DNA of 64,000 bases from the NCBI GenBank assembly GCA_017302255.1, contig JAFLDV010000017.1:1-64000 (forward strand), written 5' to 3'. The number at the start of each line of letters is the position of its first letter. Positions within the stretch are counted from its first letter, which is position 1. Under the pieces are notes generated by a model. That model did not search any database, was not told the DNA's origin, and saw only the letters and a program-made list of their open reading frames with translations. Positions 1-8,815 of the stretch are shown one piece after another. The stretch comes from Gammaproteobacteria bacterium. Its GTDB lineage: Bacteria > Pseudomonadota > Gammaproteobacteria > Enterobacterales > Alteromonadaceae. The position numbers were made by a program, and so were the translations under genes.

Positions 1-503
1 AGGCTTTGTTTTACCCGATGCTTTTAGCACTGAATTAGGTTCACGAAAAAACGTATGTCTGCAAATTAAAGCAAAGCAGAGATTCGTTTATTCAAGAGCG
101 CCTGATCTGAACATCTGCAATTCGCTCCTAGCTGACGATTAAGTAACTGGATAATTGCTGAAACTGGTGGTTATGTGAAAGTGCAACTGACGGTAAGCAG
201 CAAGTGATCATAATGGTAAATCGGCGTGACATTTTGCACGCCGCTATTAAAATACAATGGAATTGCGGTTTAACAGGGTAAACCAAGCGGCGAAAGTGCA
301 ATAGCACCAAACTCAAGCATTTTAGAATGTCAGCTGAGCTCATTTTAGCGATAAAAAGGCGTCATTTGAAAAGGTGCTATCAAGTTGGCGCTATAGACGT
401 TCAGGCACAGTGCTAGATTAATCATATAGGCTCTACCAACACCAAAAGCACAAGGGCGCAAAGTCAATGCGCCCATATCTTTGGCAAAGCCATCGAACTC
501 ACT
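1..503. other. No supported gene; two inverted repeats
   Basis: I see no convincing coding sequence here. A short minus-strand open frame at 128-343 has no ribosome binding site and a composition unlike a protein. A perfect 7-bp inverted repeat (CGGCGTG/CACGCCG, 222-243) and a second one at 454-474 are the only structure noticed. The upstream neighbour lies outside the window. Confidence 0.5.
454..474 (-). terminator. Possible terminator of the metallopeptidase gene
   Basis: GGGCGCA and TGCGCCC form a perfect 7-bp stem with a 7-nt loop, 30 bp beyond the stop codon of the minus-strand metallopeptidase. The run of T after the stem on the minus strand is weak, so this is tentative. Confidence 0.35.
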
Positions 504-3500
504 CTACTTGTTCAGTAATAGCATCACTTGGCGAATTTCCGCGCCATTTAACACAGCCAACCATAACTGCGTTTCGTCAATAACACCGTTCCAGCGTTGG
601 TTTGAACCACCATGACAGCTATAGGGGATCAACTTCACGTTGGTTCTATCGAAATCTAAACATTTTGCTGAATCTATATTCTTCAATACTAAGGGATTAT
701 TGTCGTGGAAGCCCCAACGTTGACGTAAGTTATCAAGACTGCACTGGAGCATAGTGATGTTATTGCCAACATGCGTCGCGCATAACCATGGCTGGGCGGT
801 TAAGTGCAGGCGGCCATAGGCATCACGGGTCCAAGCGGTTCGCTTGGCTTCTTCAACGCCAGTCCTAGCAGTTAACATCACATTGGCATTTTCGCCGTTG
901 CTGCCGTCAAAGAAATAGCCGCTGCCATGGATTTCACTGCCAGTGAGCGTGACGTTATCTGTGGTCAACAGCCCTGTGGTTTTTAAATGCAGTTTTAACC
1001 GAGCAGCAACTTCCTCTGGCGGTAGTTGTGCTGCGGTTGCCTGACTGAGTAACACAGTTGTGGCGATGGCTGCCGCTCGGTAACCGAGCATTTTTCTCAA
1101 TTTAGCGCTTTGCTCAGCTGACAATGTCGCGAATAATTCAGCAAGTTCATAACTGTCGACTTTAACCGCCATACCTGAAGGCATCAGCAAAGTATCTAGT
1201 GGCAACGCGTCCAACTCTTGCGCAATTTCGGCAAATTCACGTTGTTTCAGCTGCTTAAAGCCATGTTCTTGGCCAACAATGGCGACTTCTGGTAACACTG
1301 GAATTTGACCGTCGAAGGTTGTTCTCGTCAGCTCCGTAGTGATGCCTTTGTGACGGCAATGCAGAGTCGCTAAAGTTGGTTTGAACTCCGCAGCAATGTT
1401 GATATGAAACTGATTAATCGCCGCAGCATTATGCCGAGTTGCGGCAACAGCCACTTGCTTCACTTCATTGGCGGCATTAGCAATCTCGAGCCAGCATTGG
1501 TCGGCATTCGAACTCAGATCTGGTTTTGGTAAATCGAACAGATTGCCATAATTGCCATGGAACACCGGGTAAATCAACGCAGGGTAATTGACCGGATCAT
1601 AACCACCTAGCAGCGTGGCAACTGGAACACCCACCGCAATTGGTACTGGTCGATTATTTGCATCGCGATAAGTTGCATACTGGCCTGTTTGCCGATCCCA
1701 TTTTTTATACCCTGAAGCGAAGGTTGTGTCGGCAATTGGAAAAGATTCCAGATTCGCTTGGATCACTCGTGCCGAATAGCCCGTGTGATGGGTGTAGGTT
1801 GAAAATTGGCTGTTGGCATAACCACCGGACATTGCATCTTTATGGAAAGTCATGCTGCCATCGGTATTCAGACTATCAATATTGCTACGCATGCGCTTAC
1901 GATGCGCGATATATCCCCAACCACTGTCGGCATGATGCACAGCCCAGCGGCCATCTGTGGTGAGTTCTTGCCCAGGATAATGGCCTAACCCGTAGGCGTG
2001 CCCCCACTCATGACTTGCCTCATTGCCCCAAGAGTTAATGAGCGTGCCAATGCCATTGCCACCGCTTAGTCCATGCGCTACCCGGCCATTGGTATACTGG
2101 CCCCAAGCATGATGATTGGTGATCTGCTTGAATACATGCGGGTATGACTGATTCATATTGTTACTGGTATAACCATAATCGGCTAAATTGATACCGGTAC
2201 TCACTTGGGCTTTCGCCACGTTTTCTCGCATATCGCCGCTGTAGACATCCCCAGAAGTACTACTCGATACATCTTTCGATTTCTCGTAAATGCGGCCGCT
2301 TGCCACAATAACCTTATCTAGGGTCATGTCCGCGTAACTAGCAACCACTAGTTTGGATACCGGGATGGTCTGGAAATAATCAGTTGCCGCCAGCACAGGC
2401 TCACGCAAGGTGTAGTGACCTTGGCTTTGATCTGGAGTGGTCAACATCCCCAAACGAATGCTCTTTAGCACCAATTGCGATGCTTCACCCATATCAATGT
2501 TGGCGGCGGTTAATTTACCGCGTTGATCTGCGGCAAAAAACTCTACTTCCAGACCATTTTTGACATGCTGCCATGGCAGATAAACCCACCATGCTTTGCT
2601 CGAATAGGCCACTGAGCTGCCATTATTTAAGTCGGCTGCTGGCAATAAATTTGGATGCTGTAACTGGATAGTCGTCACAGGCTTGCCCTGATGCGTCAGT
2701 TCGGCACGCACCTCGTTGAGGGGGGCATCGCTGTTCGGGATAAATAACAAAAGGGTGTCGCGCTGCGCGACTAGTCTCGGCATATATCGAGATTTGCTTT
2801 CATCGCCAGTGTTGCGATTAAAATTATTATTCGGTGCGACTGAATGCGATTGCACAAATTGCACTTCAGCAGCTAAGGTCCCATCTAAGTCATTGCGTAA
2901 AGTTCGCAGCGCCCCGTCGTAATTTTTGCTATAAAAATCAATTGCATTTTTGGCTAGATAACGTGCGCGGTCTTGGATATCGATTGTGCCCTGCACCAGC
3001 CATGTCTGTTGATTGTTTTTCACCATCAAGCTGACTTTCTCAGCGCCTTGCAGATCTGGTGTCCCAGAAATCGTCAGGGTTTTCTCATCAAAAGTGGCCC
3101 ACGTTGGCAGCTGCTCAATGCGATAGCTCACATCGGGAGCGGTAATTTTCGTGTCGATTTTATGGAAATAAGCCGCAGAAACAACACCTGCGGTTGGAGT
3201 GAAAGTGACACTTTGCGCCGGCTTAACCTCAATAGTCAGATTCAACACCGCACTTAACTTGCCATCCGATACGGTAATGCCCACGCTTGGATAAACAGCG
3301 GCAGCGCCCAGCGAAGGAGTACCTGATAATTTCCCGGAGGTCGCATCAAAGTTAAGCCATGCCGGTTTATTGCTGATAGCGAAGCTCAGTGCATCACCAT
3401 TTGGATCGGCTGCGGTTGGCGTAAAACTAAAGGGTTGCTCTTCAATCACCGGCACTGGAGTGCCGGCTATTGTCGGTGCCACATTCAACACAGGCGCGGC

Positions 3501-3863
3501 TTGGACAGTAATTGTGATAGTAATGCTGGCAGTTAACTTGCCATCAGAAACGCTCAAGACGATGTTATTAAAATTGCCGATATCCGAAGATGTTGGTGTG
3601 CCTGTTAACTCGCCGGTAGTTTCTTTAAAGCTTAACCATGTAGGTTTATTACTAATACTGAATGTTAACGGGTCGCCATCAGGATCGGAGGCGAGTGGAA
3701 TAAACCGAAAGGCTTGAGTCGCAATTGCGGTGCTTGGCGAGCCAGAGATCACTGGTGCTTTATTGGTCGCAACAACTGTCGAATTGTCCTCACCGCCACC
3801 ACCACACCCACTCACTGCAAGGATCCCTGCTAAAAGCATTAACCCTTTGAGTTTGTTGACCAT
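504..3863 (-). CDS. Secreted lipoprotein metallopeptidase, M66/StcE-like, with Ig-like repeats and a ricin-type lectin tail
   Basis: A 1119-residue protein. The chosen ATG at 3863 has AGGAG upstream and opens directly into a lipoprotein signal ending in LAVSGC (lipid-modified Cys20); the longer frame to 3953 would bury this signal. Residues about 35-225 hold two cadherin/He_PIG-like Ig repeats (each ending in a VSDGKL strand), with a third, weaker one to about 305. HEWGHAYGLGH at 618-628 is a full metzincin zinc site (His618, Glu619, His622, His628), and its surroundings resemble peptidase family M66 (StcE, dictomallein), which cleave mucin-type glycoproteins. Two QRW motifs in the last 90 residues suggest a ricin B-type beta-trefoil. 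It probably acts at the cell surface on glycoproteins; the substrate is inference. It is monocistronic. Confidence 0.82.
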   Translation of the reverse strand: MVNKLKGLMLLAGILAVSGCGGGGEDNSTVVATNKAPVISGSPSTAIATQAFRFIPLASDPDGDPLTFSISNKPTWLSFKETTGELTGTPTSSDIGNFNNIVLSVSDGKLTASITITITVQAAPVLNVAPTIAGTPVPVIEEQPFSFTPTAADPNGDALSFAISNKPAWLNFDATSGKLSGTPSLGAAAVYPSVGITVSDGKLSAVLNLTIEVKPAQSVTFTPTAGVVSAAYFHKIDTKITAPDVSYRIEQLPTWATFDEKTLTISGTPDLQGAEKVSLMVKNNQQTWLVQGTIDIQDRARYLAKNAIDFYSKNYDGALRTLRNDLDGTLAAEVQFVQSHSVAPNNNFNRNTGDESKSRYMPRLVAQRDTLLLFIPNSDAPLNEVRAELTHQGKPVTTIQLQHPNLLPAADLNNGSSVAYSSKAWWVYLPWQHVKNGLEVEFFAADQRGKLTAANIDMGEASQLVLKSIRLGMLTTPDQSQGHYTLREPVLAATDYFQTIPVSKLVVASYADMTLDKVIVASGRIYEKSKDVSSSTSGDVYSGDMRENVAKAQVSTGINLADYGYTSNNMNQSYPHVFKQITNHHAWGQYTNGRVAHGLSGGNGIGTLINSWGNEASHEWGHAYGLGHYPGQELTTDGRWAVHHADSGWGYIAHRKRMRSNIDSLNTDGSMTFHKDAMSGGYANSQFSTYTHHTGYSARVIQANLESFPIADTTFASGYKKWDRQTGQYATYRDANNRPVPIAVGVPVATLLGGYDPVNYPALIYPVFHGNYGNLFDLPKPDLSSNADQCWLEIANAANEVKQVAVAATRHNAAAINQFHINIAAEFKPTLATLHCRHKGITTELTRTTFDGQIPVLPEVAIVGQEHGFKQLKQREFAEIAQELDALPLDTLLMPSGMAVKVDSYELAELFATLSAEQSAKLRKMLGYRAAAIATTVLLSQATAAQLPPEEVAARLKLHLKTTGLLTTDNVTLTGSEIHGSGYFFDGSNGENANVMLTARTGVEEAKRTAWTRDAYGRLHLTAQPWLCATHVGNNITMLQCSLDNLRQRWGFHDNNPLVLKNIDSAKCLDFDRTNVKLIPYSCHGGSNQRWNGVIDETQLWLAVLNGAEIRQVMLLLNK

Positions 3864-4378
3864 AAACGCTCCTATTTTTGATAATCTATTCGCACCAAAT
3901 GCATTTAAAATCCATATAAAATACAACAACGTAAAACTTCGTAATGCTTTCAAATAATTGCAAAAACTTCACAAAGTTACAAAAACCAAGTAAAGCTTGC
4001 TAGCAAAGCGCTGAGAAAAAGGCACTTAAAAACATTACATTACGATTCAATCTATTGCTAAATAGCAGACTAACCTCGCCTGAAATTGCTTCAAGAGCAC
4101 GGAGTTTCGAAACCAAATCGCTCCCAACTTTAGTGTGCGCGTTAATATATAACCTCCACCAAGCTTTGCAACAAAAAACGGGTAAATATGTGATTTCAAA
4201 CAAATAGGCTAATGCTGTGCTAATTTTGCAAGTCTTTGCCGAACAATTCAGCTCATCAACCGAACAAGTAACTCACGGCGCGAGCATTAAGCGATGCATA
4301 TTCCGGCTTAGCCAAGGCGTATTGCCTGCAGTAAAAGCATGGTATGCTCGGCCCAAGCAACCACTCCAAAGTAATCTG
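3864..4378. other. 515-bp divergent intergenic region, no gene supported
   Basis: This region separates the minus-strand metallopeptidase from the plus-strand DUF952-cupin gene and must hold both promoters. Frames at 4000-4203 (minus) and 4217-4378 (plus, upstream extension of the cupin gene) lack ribosome binding sites and look non-coding. No clear operator was seen. Confidence 0.5.
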
Positions 4379-5254
4379 ATGACGCACTATTTAATTCATC
4401 TAATTTTCAAGCCAGAGCTTGCTGCTCTAACTAGTAATGCGCTGTATGCACCTGAGAGTTTAACCAGCGAAGGTTATATCCACTTGTGCACCCATGAGCA
4501 AATGCAGCGAGTGATGGCCATGTTTTACCCAGACACCTCAAATTTGTATGTGGCGGTTGTCGCCCCCGAGCTACTGGCAAACCCGGTCGTTTTTGAGCCA
4601 AGTACTCTTGAGTTGCCGACATTCACTAAGGATGAGTTGTTCCCCCACTATTATCATCCATTGAATACCGACGCCATTATTGATGTGGTTGAATATTCCG
4701 CCTATCAAGCGATGCCAATTGATGAGCGCGTGCTGGCGTTATTAAAGCAACATCGCTTCAATCGGTTACCCATCGAAGGCACTCTGTATCGTCAAACGTG
4801 GCAATCAGCAGAGTGCACGGCCCAAGGCACGCCGCTCGGCACGGCAATGCTTGGCCTATTTTGCCAACAACCGGAAAGCCTCTCTCGATTTCACAAGCTG
4901 AGTTATGACGAAGTTTGGCATCACTATCAAGGCGATGCCTTGGCGCTTTATTTAATTCATCCTGATGGTGAAGAGCAACAAGTGATCCTCGGCCAAGCGA
5001 CGAGTCGTGGTGAGATCCCGCAATTTGTAGTACCAGCCGGAGTATGGCAAGCAGGACGAGTGGTAGCAGGCGGAAGTTATGCCTTATACGGCTGCACCAT
5101 GGCACCAGGCTTTCATATCGAGTGTTTTCAAGCGGCGACAGCAACAGAGCTTTGTGCAAAGTATCCAAAGGCAAAAGTGATTATTGAGCAACTAGCTATT
5201 ACAGATGGTGACACTGAAATGCACAGTTTACCGCCAGCAAAAAATAGCAGCTAA
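4379..5254 (+). CDS. DUF952 / cupin_5 (DUF985) fusion protein
   Basis: A 291-residue cytoplasmic protein starting at the ATG of MTHYLIHLIF; the open frame extends 54 codons further upstream without family likeness. Residues 1-115 match DUF952, a small domain of unknown function with a conserved SEGYIHLCT stretch (here 'TSEGYIHLCT'). Residues about 135-270 match the cupin_5/DUF985 family: RFHKL, a YLIHPDG strand and the FVVPAGVWQAG cupin segment, ending in the typical GCTMAPGFHIECF. The cupin half of this family is compared with YML079w-like proteins of unknown ligand. The function is unknown. The gene stands alone, 120 bp ahead of tRNA-Leu on the other strand. Confidence 0.8.
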   Translation: MTHYLIHLIFKPELAALTSNALYAPESLTSEGYIHLCTHEQMQRVMAMFYPDTSNLYVAVVAPELLANPVVFEPSTLELPTFTKDELFPHYYHPLNTDAIIDVVEYSAYQAMPIDERVLALLKQHRFNRLPIEGTLYRQTWQSAECTAQGTPLGTAMLGLFCQQPESLSRFHKLSYDEVWHHYQGDALALYLIHPDGEEQQVILGQATSRGEIPQFVVPAGVWQAGRVVAGGSYALYGCTMAPGFHIECFQAATATELCAKYPKAKVIIEQLAITDGDTEMHSLPPAKNSS

Positions 5255-5375
5255 GCGCTTAATTTAACTATGAAAATGTGACGATGAGAAATTAATTCGA
5301 TGCTTTATAGGGCAATATCAGATTGAACAAAAATTACTGTGATTAACAAAAATAGTGAGGGGACAAATTAAGTAT

Positions 5376-5462
5376 TGGTGCCTAGGGTCGGACTCGAACC
5401 GACACGTTGTTTCCAACGGCGGATTTTGAATCCGCTGCGTCTACCGATTTCGCCACCTAGGC
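5376..5462 (-). tRNA. tRNA-Leu (CAA)
   Basis: The minus strand folds as a class II tRNA of 87 nt including an encoded CCA. The acceptor stem GCCTAGG pairs with CCTAGGC, the anticodon arm is GCGGA-TTCAAAA-TCCGC with anticodon CAA, there is a long variable arm (GTTG...CAAC), and the T arm contains GGTTCGAGTCC. It reads UUG leucine codons. Confidence 0.97.
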
Positions 5463-5491
5463 ATTAGGGGGTCTTGCGTGGTAGTGTTTGC

Positions 5492-5519
5492 ATTATACAA
5501 AGGCTTTGATGAGGTGCAA
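5492..5519 (-). promoter_or_regulatory. Sigma-70 promoter of tRNA-Leu
   Basis: On the minus strand TTGCAC (-35), a 16-bp spacer and a perfect TATAAT (-10) lie about 30 bp upstream of the tRNA 5' end. Their position and quality fit a strong stable-RNA promoter. Confidence 0.65.
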
Positions 5520-5762
5520 GCAGTATTATCGATTTAGCATCTAATTGCTCAAAATTAAGCCAAAACAGCGACTTCCCGGCCTTAAGAAAGTATAGGTGAC
5601 TGATTTAATGATCTTGCGAATGAGCGCAACCAAGCGCTGTCAGGCTTTGCATTAAAACAAGAGCGCTGCTAAGTTTGCACGGCTAAACGGGACTGTTCCG
5701 ACAGCGCAATCTTTCAGAGGCGAAAGCTTTACCGGAAGCCTAAAACTTGCATCTGATTGTTT

Positions 5763-5949
5763 GATGGAGCATGCCCAAAAGACATCTGTGTCCATGCCGC
5801 AGCCAATGGCGTTGGCTTTATGATGGCTATTGGTGAGTTCAGCAGGTATTTGTGGAAAGATCTGAGTTGATTACCTAGAGAAAATCGGCAAACATGGTTT
5901 TGACATTAATGAGCAGTTCCGAAGTTTTGTTTGGCGAACGATTAGATAA
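5763..5949 (+). pseudogene. Possible decayed coding remnant
   Basis: Two consecutive protein-like stretches in different frames nearly join: 5763-5870 (contains VHAAANGVGFMMAIGEFSRY) and 5866-5949 (contains EKIGKHGFDINEQFRSF), each ended by a stop. A single frameshift near 5866 would fuse them into about 60 residues. There is no start codon with a ribosome binding site, and I do not recognise the family. It could also be chance. Confidence 0.25.
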
Positions 5950-5958
5950 GGAACTGCC

Positions 5959-6075
5959 ATGAACTCTCCATACCAGCCTAAACCATTGTTTTACCTTCCA
6001 CATTTTTGGAATGGTTGCAGTATTTACCTTATTTTTCCTCTAAAAAATCTACTAACAATGAACACAGGGATTTAG
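5959..6075 (+). CDS. Possible 38-residue small ORF
   Basis: This ATG has AAGGA six bases upstream and opens 38 codons rich in aromatic residues with a hydrophobic middle. It ends 7 bp before the esterase start, so it could be a leader peptide, a small protein or part of the decayed stretch. There is no recognisable family and little evidence beyond the ribosome binding site. Confidence 0.2.
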   Translation: MNSPYQPKPLFYLPHFWNGCSIYLIFPLKNLLTMNTGI

Positions 6076-6082
6076 ACATATC

Positions 6083-7258
6083 ATGCGGATTATAAGTTTT
6101 AAGGTATTTTGTGCATCAGCTTTTTTATGTTTAGCGCCGCAGGTCTTTGCTGAGCTGGTAAATGTTTCGATTGTGCCGCCGAAAAACCTTTCAGCTAAAG
6201 ATACCGTCCATATACTCGGAACTTTTAACGGTTGGGCTATGGAAGGCGATGCAGCAGTTAAGCTCAATGCTAAAGACGGCATGTTGAGCGCCACCGTTGA
6301 TTTGCCTCATGGGGATGTGTTGTTTACCTTCGTAAAAAATGGCAATTGGATGAGTGTGCCAGCGACAAAAACTGGCAATAAGTGGTGCGACATTTACGAA
6401 AAAATTACGGAAAATACTAAGTCGCTGTCTTATACAATTCCGGCTTGGAAAGACGATGCGCCATTGGAACAAGCAAGCTCCACGCACACAGGAAATATTA
6501 TCAGCATTTCCGATTTTGATATGCCGCAACTAAAACGCACCGGCAATATCTCCATATATTTGCCGCCTTCATACGACGCCAAGCAGAATACGAAATTTCC
6601 GGTACTGTATGTTTTGGACGGACAAAATATTTTTGATGCTCGTACTGCATTCAGCGATGAGTGGCGAATAGACGAGTCTGTTGAAATGCTCATTAAGGAA
6701 CATCATCTACAAGAACTTATAGTTGTCGCCATTGCAAATGGCCCGCGTCGATGGAATGAGTACACTCCTTGGGATTTTGTAGACTGGGGTGGAAAGCCAC
6801 AGCAAGGGGAAGGGAAATTCACCATGCAATTTATAAAAGAAACCCTCAAACCCTACATTGATAATAATTATCGCACACTAAAAAACGCAAAAAGTACGGG
6901 GCTCGCAGGCAGCTCGCTCGGCGGAATGATGGCACTTTTCGCAGCGATGGAATATAGCGAAACCTTTGGTTTTGTCGCAGCATTTTCGCCATCACTATCA
7001 TTAACAAATGGCAAAGGCGAACCTATTATTATTGCGGCGTTAAAAGCAACGAAATCACTTAAAGATGTCAAAATATATTTTGACATGGGTAAAGTGGAGT
7101 TCGATGGCTACAAAGAAGTTGATGAGCTCGAAACAATGCTGCTCGCTCGTTTACCGAAGGAAGGAATGCTTAAGGTGGTTCGGGATGATACAGGCAGGCA
7201 CTGCGAAGTAGATTGGGCTAAACGTTTTCCGGGTGCAATTACTTGGTTAATGAATTAA
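6083..7258 (+). CDS. Periplasmic esterase D-family alpha/beta hydrolase with N-terminal CBM48-like domain
   Basis: A 391-residue exported protein: signal peptide 1-23 (cleavage after QVFA). Residues about 35-118 form an E-set/CBM48-like beta sandwich (the HILGTFNGW strand is typical). Residues about 140-390 form the putative-esterase fold (PF00756) related to IroE/Fes and S-formylglutathione hydrolase. The nucleophile elbow is GSSLG, with Ser278; an oxyanion/strand motif 'VLYVLDGQNIFD' is at 174-185; His373 is the likely catalytic histidine. Family members cleave acyl esters, including enterobactin-type siderophores and feruloyl sugars; the substrate here is unknown. By eye its codons are more AT-rich than those of nearby housekeeping genes, which may hint at acquisition. 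Confidence 0.82.
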   Translation: MRIISFKVFCASAFLCLAPQVFAELVNVSIVPPKNLSAKDTVHILGTFNGWAMEGDAAVKLNAKDGMLSATVDLPHGDVLFTFVKNGNWMSVPATKTGNKWCDIYEKITENTKSLSYTIPAWKDDAPLEQASSTHTGNIISISDFDMPQLKRTGNISIYLPPSYDAKQNTKFPVLYVLDGQNIFDARTAFSDEWRIDESVEMLIKEHHLQELIVVAIANGPRRWNEYTPWDFVDWGGKPQQGEGKFTMQFIKETLKPYIDNNYRTLKNAKSTGLAGSSLGGMMALFAAMEYSETFGFVAAFSPSLSLTNGKGEPIIIAALKATKSLKDVKIYFDMGKVEFDGYKEVDELETMLLARLPKEGMLKVVRDDTGRHCEVDWAKRFPGAITWLMN

Positions 7259-7508
7259 CTAAACACTAATTGCAACTTCGTGCTCGCCAGTCGGGCCGCC
7301 ATTTAAATGCTCGAAATTGGTTAGCATCACCCGTTTCAGAAAGTGGCAATATAGCTGCAGCAACCTCGATTTTTAAATCTTTTCAAGGAAAACCAAGTGT
7401 TGTCTGAGGAAGCCAAATGGTAAATCTCAGTTCGAACCAAAGCCCCCGCAGTCTAGCGAAAAAAACTTAGCCTGTTTTCGAATTTAACTGCGAGCGCTAC
7501 TTGAAACC

Positions 7509-8498
7509 TCAACTACTCTCAGTTTCAGCTGCTTTGATGCGATTTTCACTATTCTGACTTAATTGGCGCAGACTAAATGCAAACAGCAAAGTTAACACTG
7601 CGGTAAAGATGCTTGCCCACAACCATTTTTGTGCGCTGCCGTTATACAGTAAAAAATACGAGAGTTGCATGACATTCAAAATCGCCACGCCTCTTAGCAT
7701 CAACTCTTTATTCACTCGGCTTAGCACCAAAGCACCAAAGGGAGCCATAAACAACACAACCGGATAAGCGCATAACCACGTTTGGAATTGGTAGTGTGTG
7801 AGTGATGCATCCACCAAACCTCGGTAAGCAAAGCCACCAATACTGATGCTCGCCATCAACATAATCGCCATTTGTGTTGCGACTTTTTCCTGCATACGAA
7901 AACGAGTGACTAACAAGGTATACAGAATAATATCGGCGCCGGTACCAAATAAACTGGCGCACATGCCGCCAGCAAGCAGGATCAACAAAAGCATGCCCCA
8001 CTCTGCTTGTTCAGGCGCGCGCAGCTGCGCTTGGCAGCCACGGTGACTTGCAAAGCTATATACCACGGCAAACGCTGTGATTAAGCTCAAAAACAACGCT
8101 TGAATAATGTAAACCGGTAAAGTTTGCAAAAACTGCATGCCAAGGACAAACCCAATAAAACATACAGGGATCATCCAAAGTAACGGCTTAAAGATTTTAC
8201 GATCTGCCGCCTGACTCAAAATGTACAAACTTGCGCTAGTCATGCCGATACTTTGAATCATCAGACTAAAATCACGAGCCATGCTGCGGTCAATTTGCAG
8301 AAAAATATTCAGAATGGGAAAAGCCACGGCTCCGCCGCCCTCGGGAGTCGAGCCCGCGACAAAAGCGCCCAACACCATAATTGCGGGGTAATACCAATGT
8401 TCCAGCAGAAAATCTATGTTAGTGACTTGCAGGAATAAAAAAATCCAAACCAACAAAGCGGCAATAAACCATCGACGAAAAAGTGGTGCTGCAAACAT
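7509..8498 (-). CDS. TauE/SafE-family sulfite/sulfonate exporter-like permease
   Basis: A 329-residue integral membrane protein with about eight to nine hydrophobic segments in the two-lobed TauE/SafE arrangement. The first lobe has the glycine-rich 'GAFVAGSTPEGGGAVAFP' stretch (residues about 43-60) and the second 'ASLFGTGADIILY' (about 181-193), the repeat motifs of the family. Known members export sulfite, sulfoacetate or related organosulfur anions across the inner membrane. The substrate cannot be deduced here because no sulfur gene is adjacent. It stands alone. Confidence 0.85.
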   Translation of the reverse strand: MFAAPLFRRWFIAALLVWIFLFLQVTNIDFLLEHWYYPAIMVLGAFVAGSTPEGGGAVAFPILNIFLQIDRSMARDFSLMIQSIGMTSASLYILSQAADRKIFKPLLWMIPVCFIGFVLGMQFLQTLPVYIIQALFLSLITAFAVVYSFASHRGCQAQLRAPEQAEWGMLLLILLAGGMCASLFGTGADIILYTLLVTRFRMQEKVATQMAIMLMASISIGGFAYRGLVDASLTHYQFQTWLCAYPVVLFMAPFGALVLSRVNKELMLRGVAILNVMQLSYFLLYNGSAQKWLWASIFTAVLTLLFAFSLRQLSQNSENRIKAAETESS

Positions 8499-8815
8499 CG
8501 TTAAAACCTATATCAACTGCAAGCTCAAGCTTAGGTATGCACGGTGCAATAACTTACCGGAGATCACTCCGAAGGGCTAGGAGTTTCATTATGAGTCCAT
8601 CAAGTATTGGCTCTGCTTTCGATCTAAAAGCCTTGGTCGCCATTTTCGCTTTATTGATACACGGCAGCATCGATTTGGTATTATCATGCGCAATTTCGCC
8701 AAGACCTTGGCCAAGGTAATTTGCCTATTCAGGGCAATGCTATATTGCGAATACAGTCATTGTGGTAACTACTGCATTGTAATCGAAGAATTTTTACCGT
8801 TTTGAAGGACGTTTC
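8499..8815. other. 317-bp divergent region with a possible small ORF
   Basis: It lies between the TauE/SafE permease (minus) and the RDD gene (plus). It holds a 5-bp hairpin (CGGAG/CTCCG, 8558-8571), a 42-codon open frame with a good ribosome binding site (listed separately) and a 12-bp palindrome at 8705-8716. Confidence 0.5.
8591..8719 (+). CDS. Possible 42-residue small membrane protein
   Basis: AGGAG lies seven bases before this ATG. The product has a hydrophobic stretch of about 20 residues (LKALVAIFALLIHG...) that could cross the membrane, followed by a short proline/arginine tail. It is too short for family recognition and could be fortuitous. The RDD gene follows 96 bp downstream. 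Confidence 0.3.
   Translation: MSPSSIGSAFDLKALVAIFALLIHGSIDLVLSCAISPRPWPR

Larger units (their letters stand above)
5463..6082. other. 620-bp region without an intact gene
   Basis: Apart from the tRNA promoter, no complete gene is seen. A protein-like reading frame broken by stops and a frame change lies at about 5763-5949, followed at 5959-6075 by a 38-codon open frame preceded by AAGGA. Both are listed separately. Confidence 0.5.

Noticed and set aside
4000-4203. 67-codon minus-strand frame between the metallopeptidase and cupin genes
   Set aside because: No Shine-Dalgarno, no domain likeness, and it occupies the divergent promoter region.
5255-5375. Possible integration site at the 3' end of tRNA-Leu
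   Set aside because: No integrase, no repeated tRNA 3' fragment and no mobile genes on either side.
8705-8716. 12-bp palindrome CCTTGGCCAAGG
   Set aside because: Lies at the end of a possible small ORF, has no partner copies and is not placed at a promoter; probably chance.
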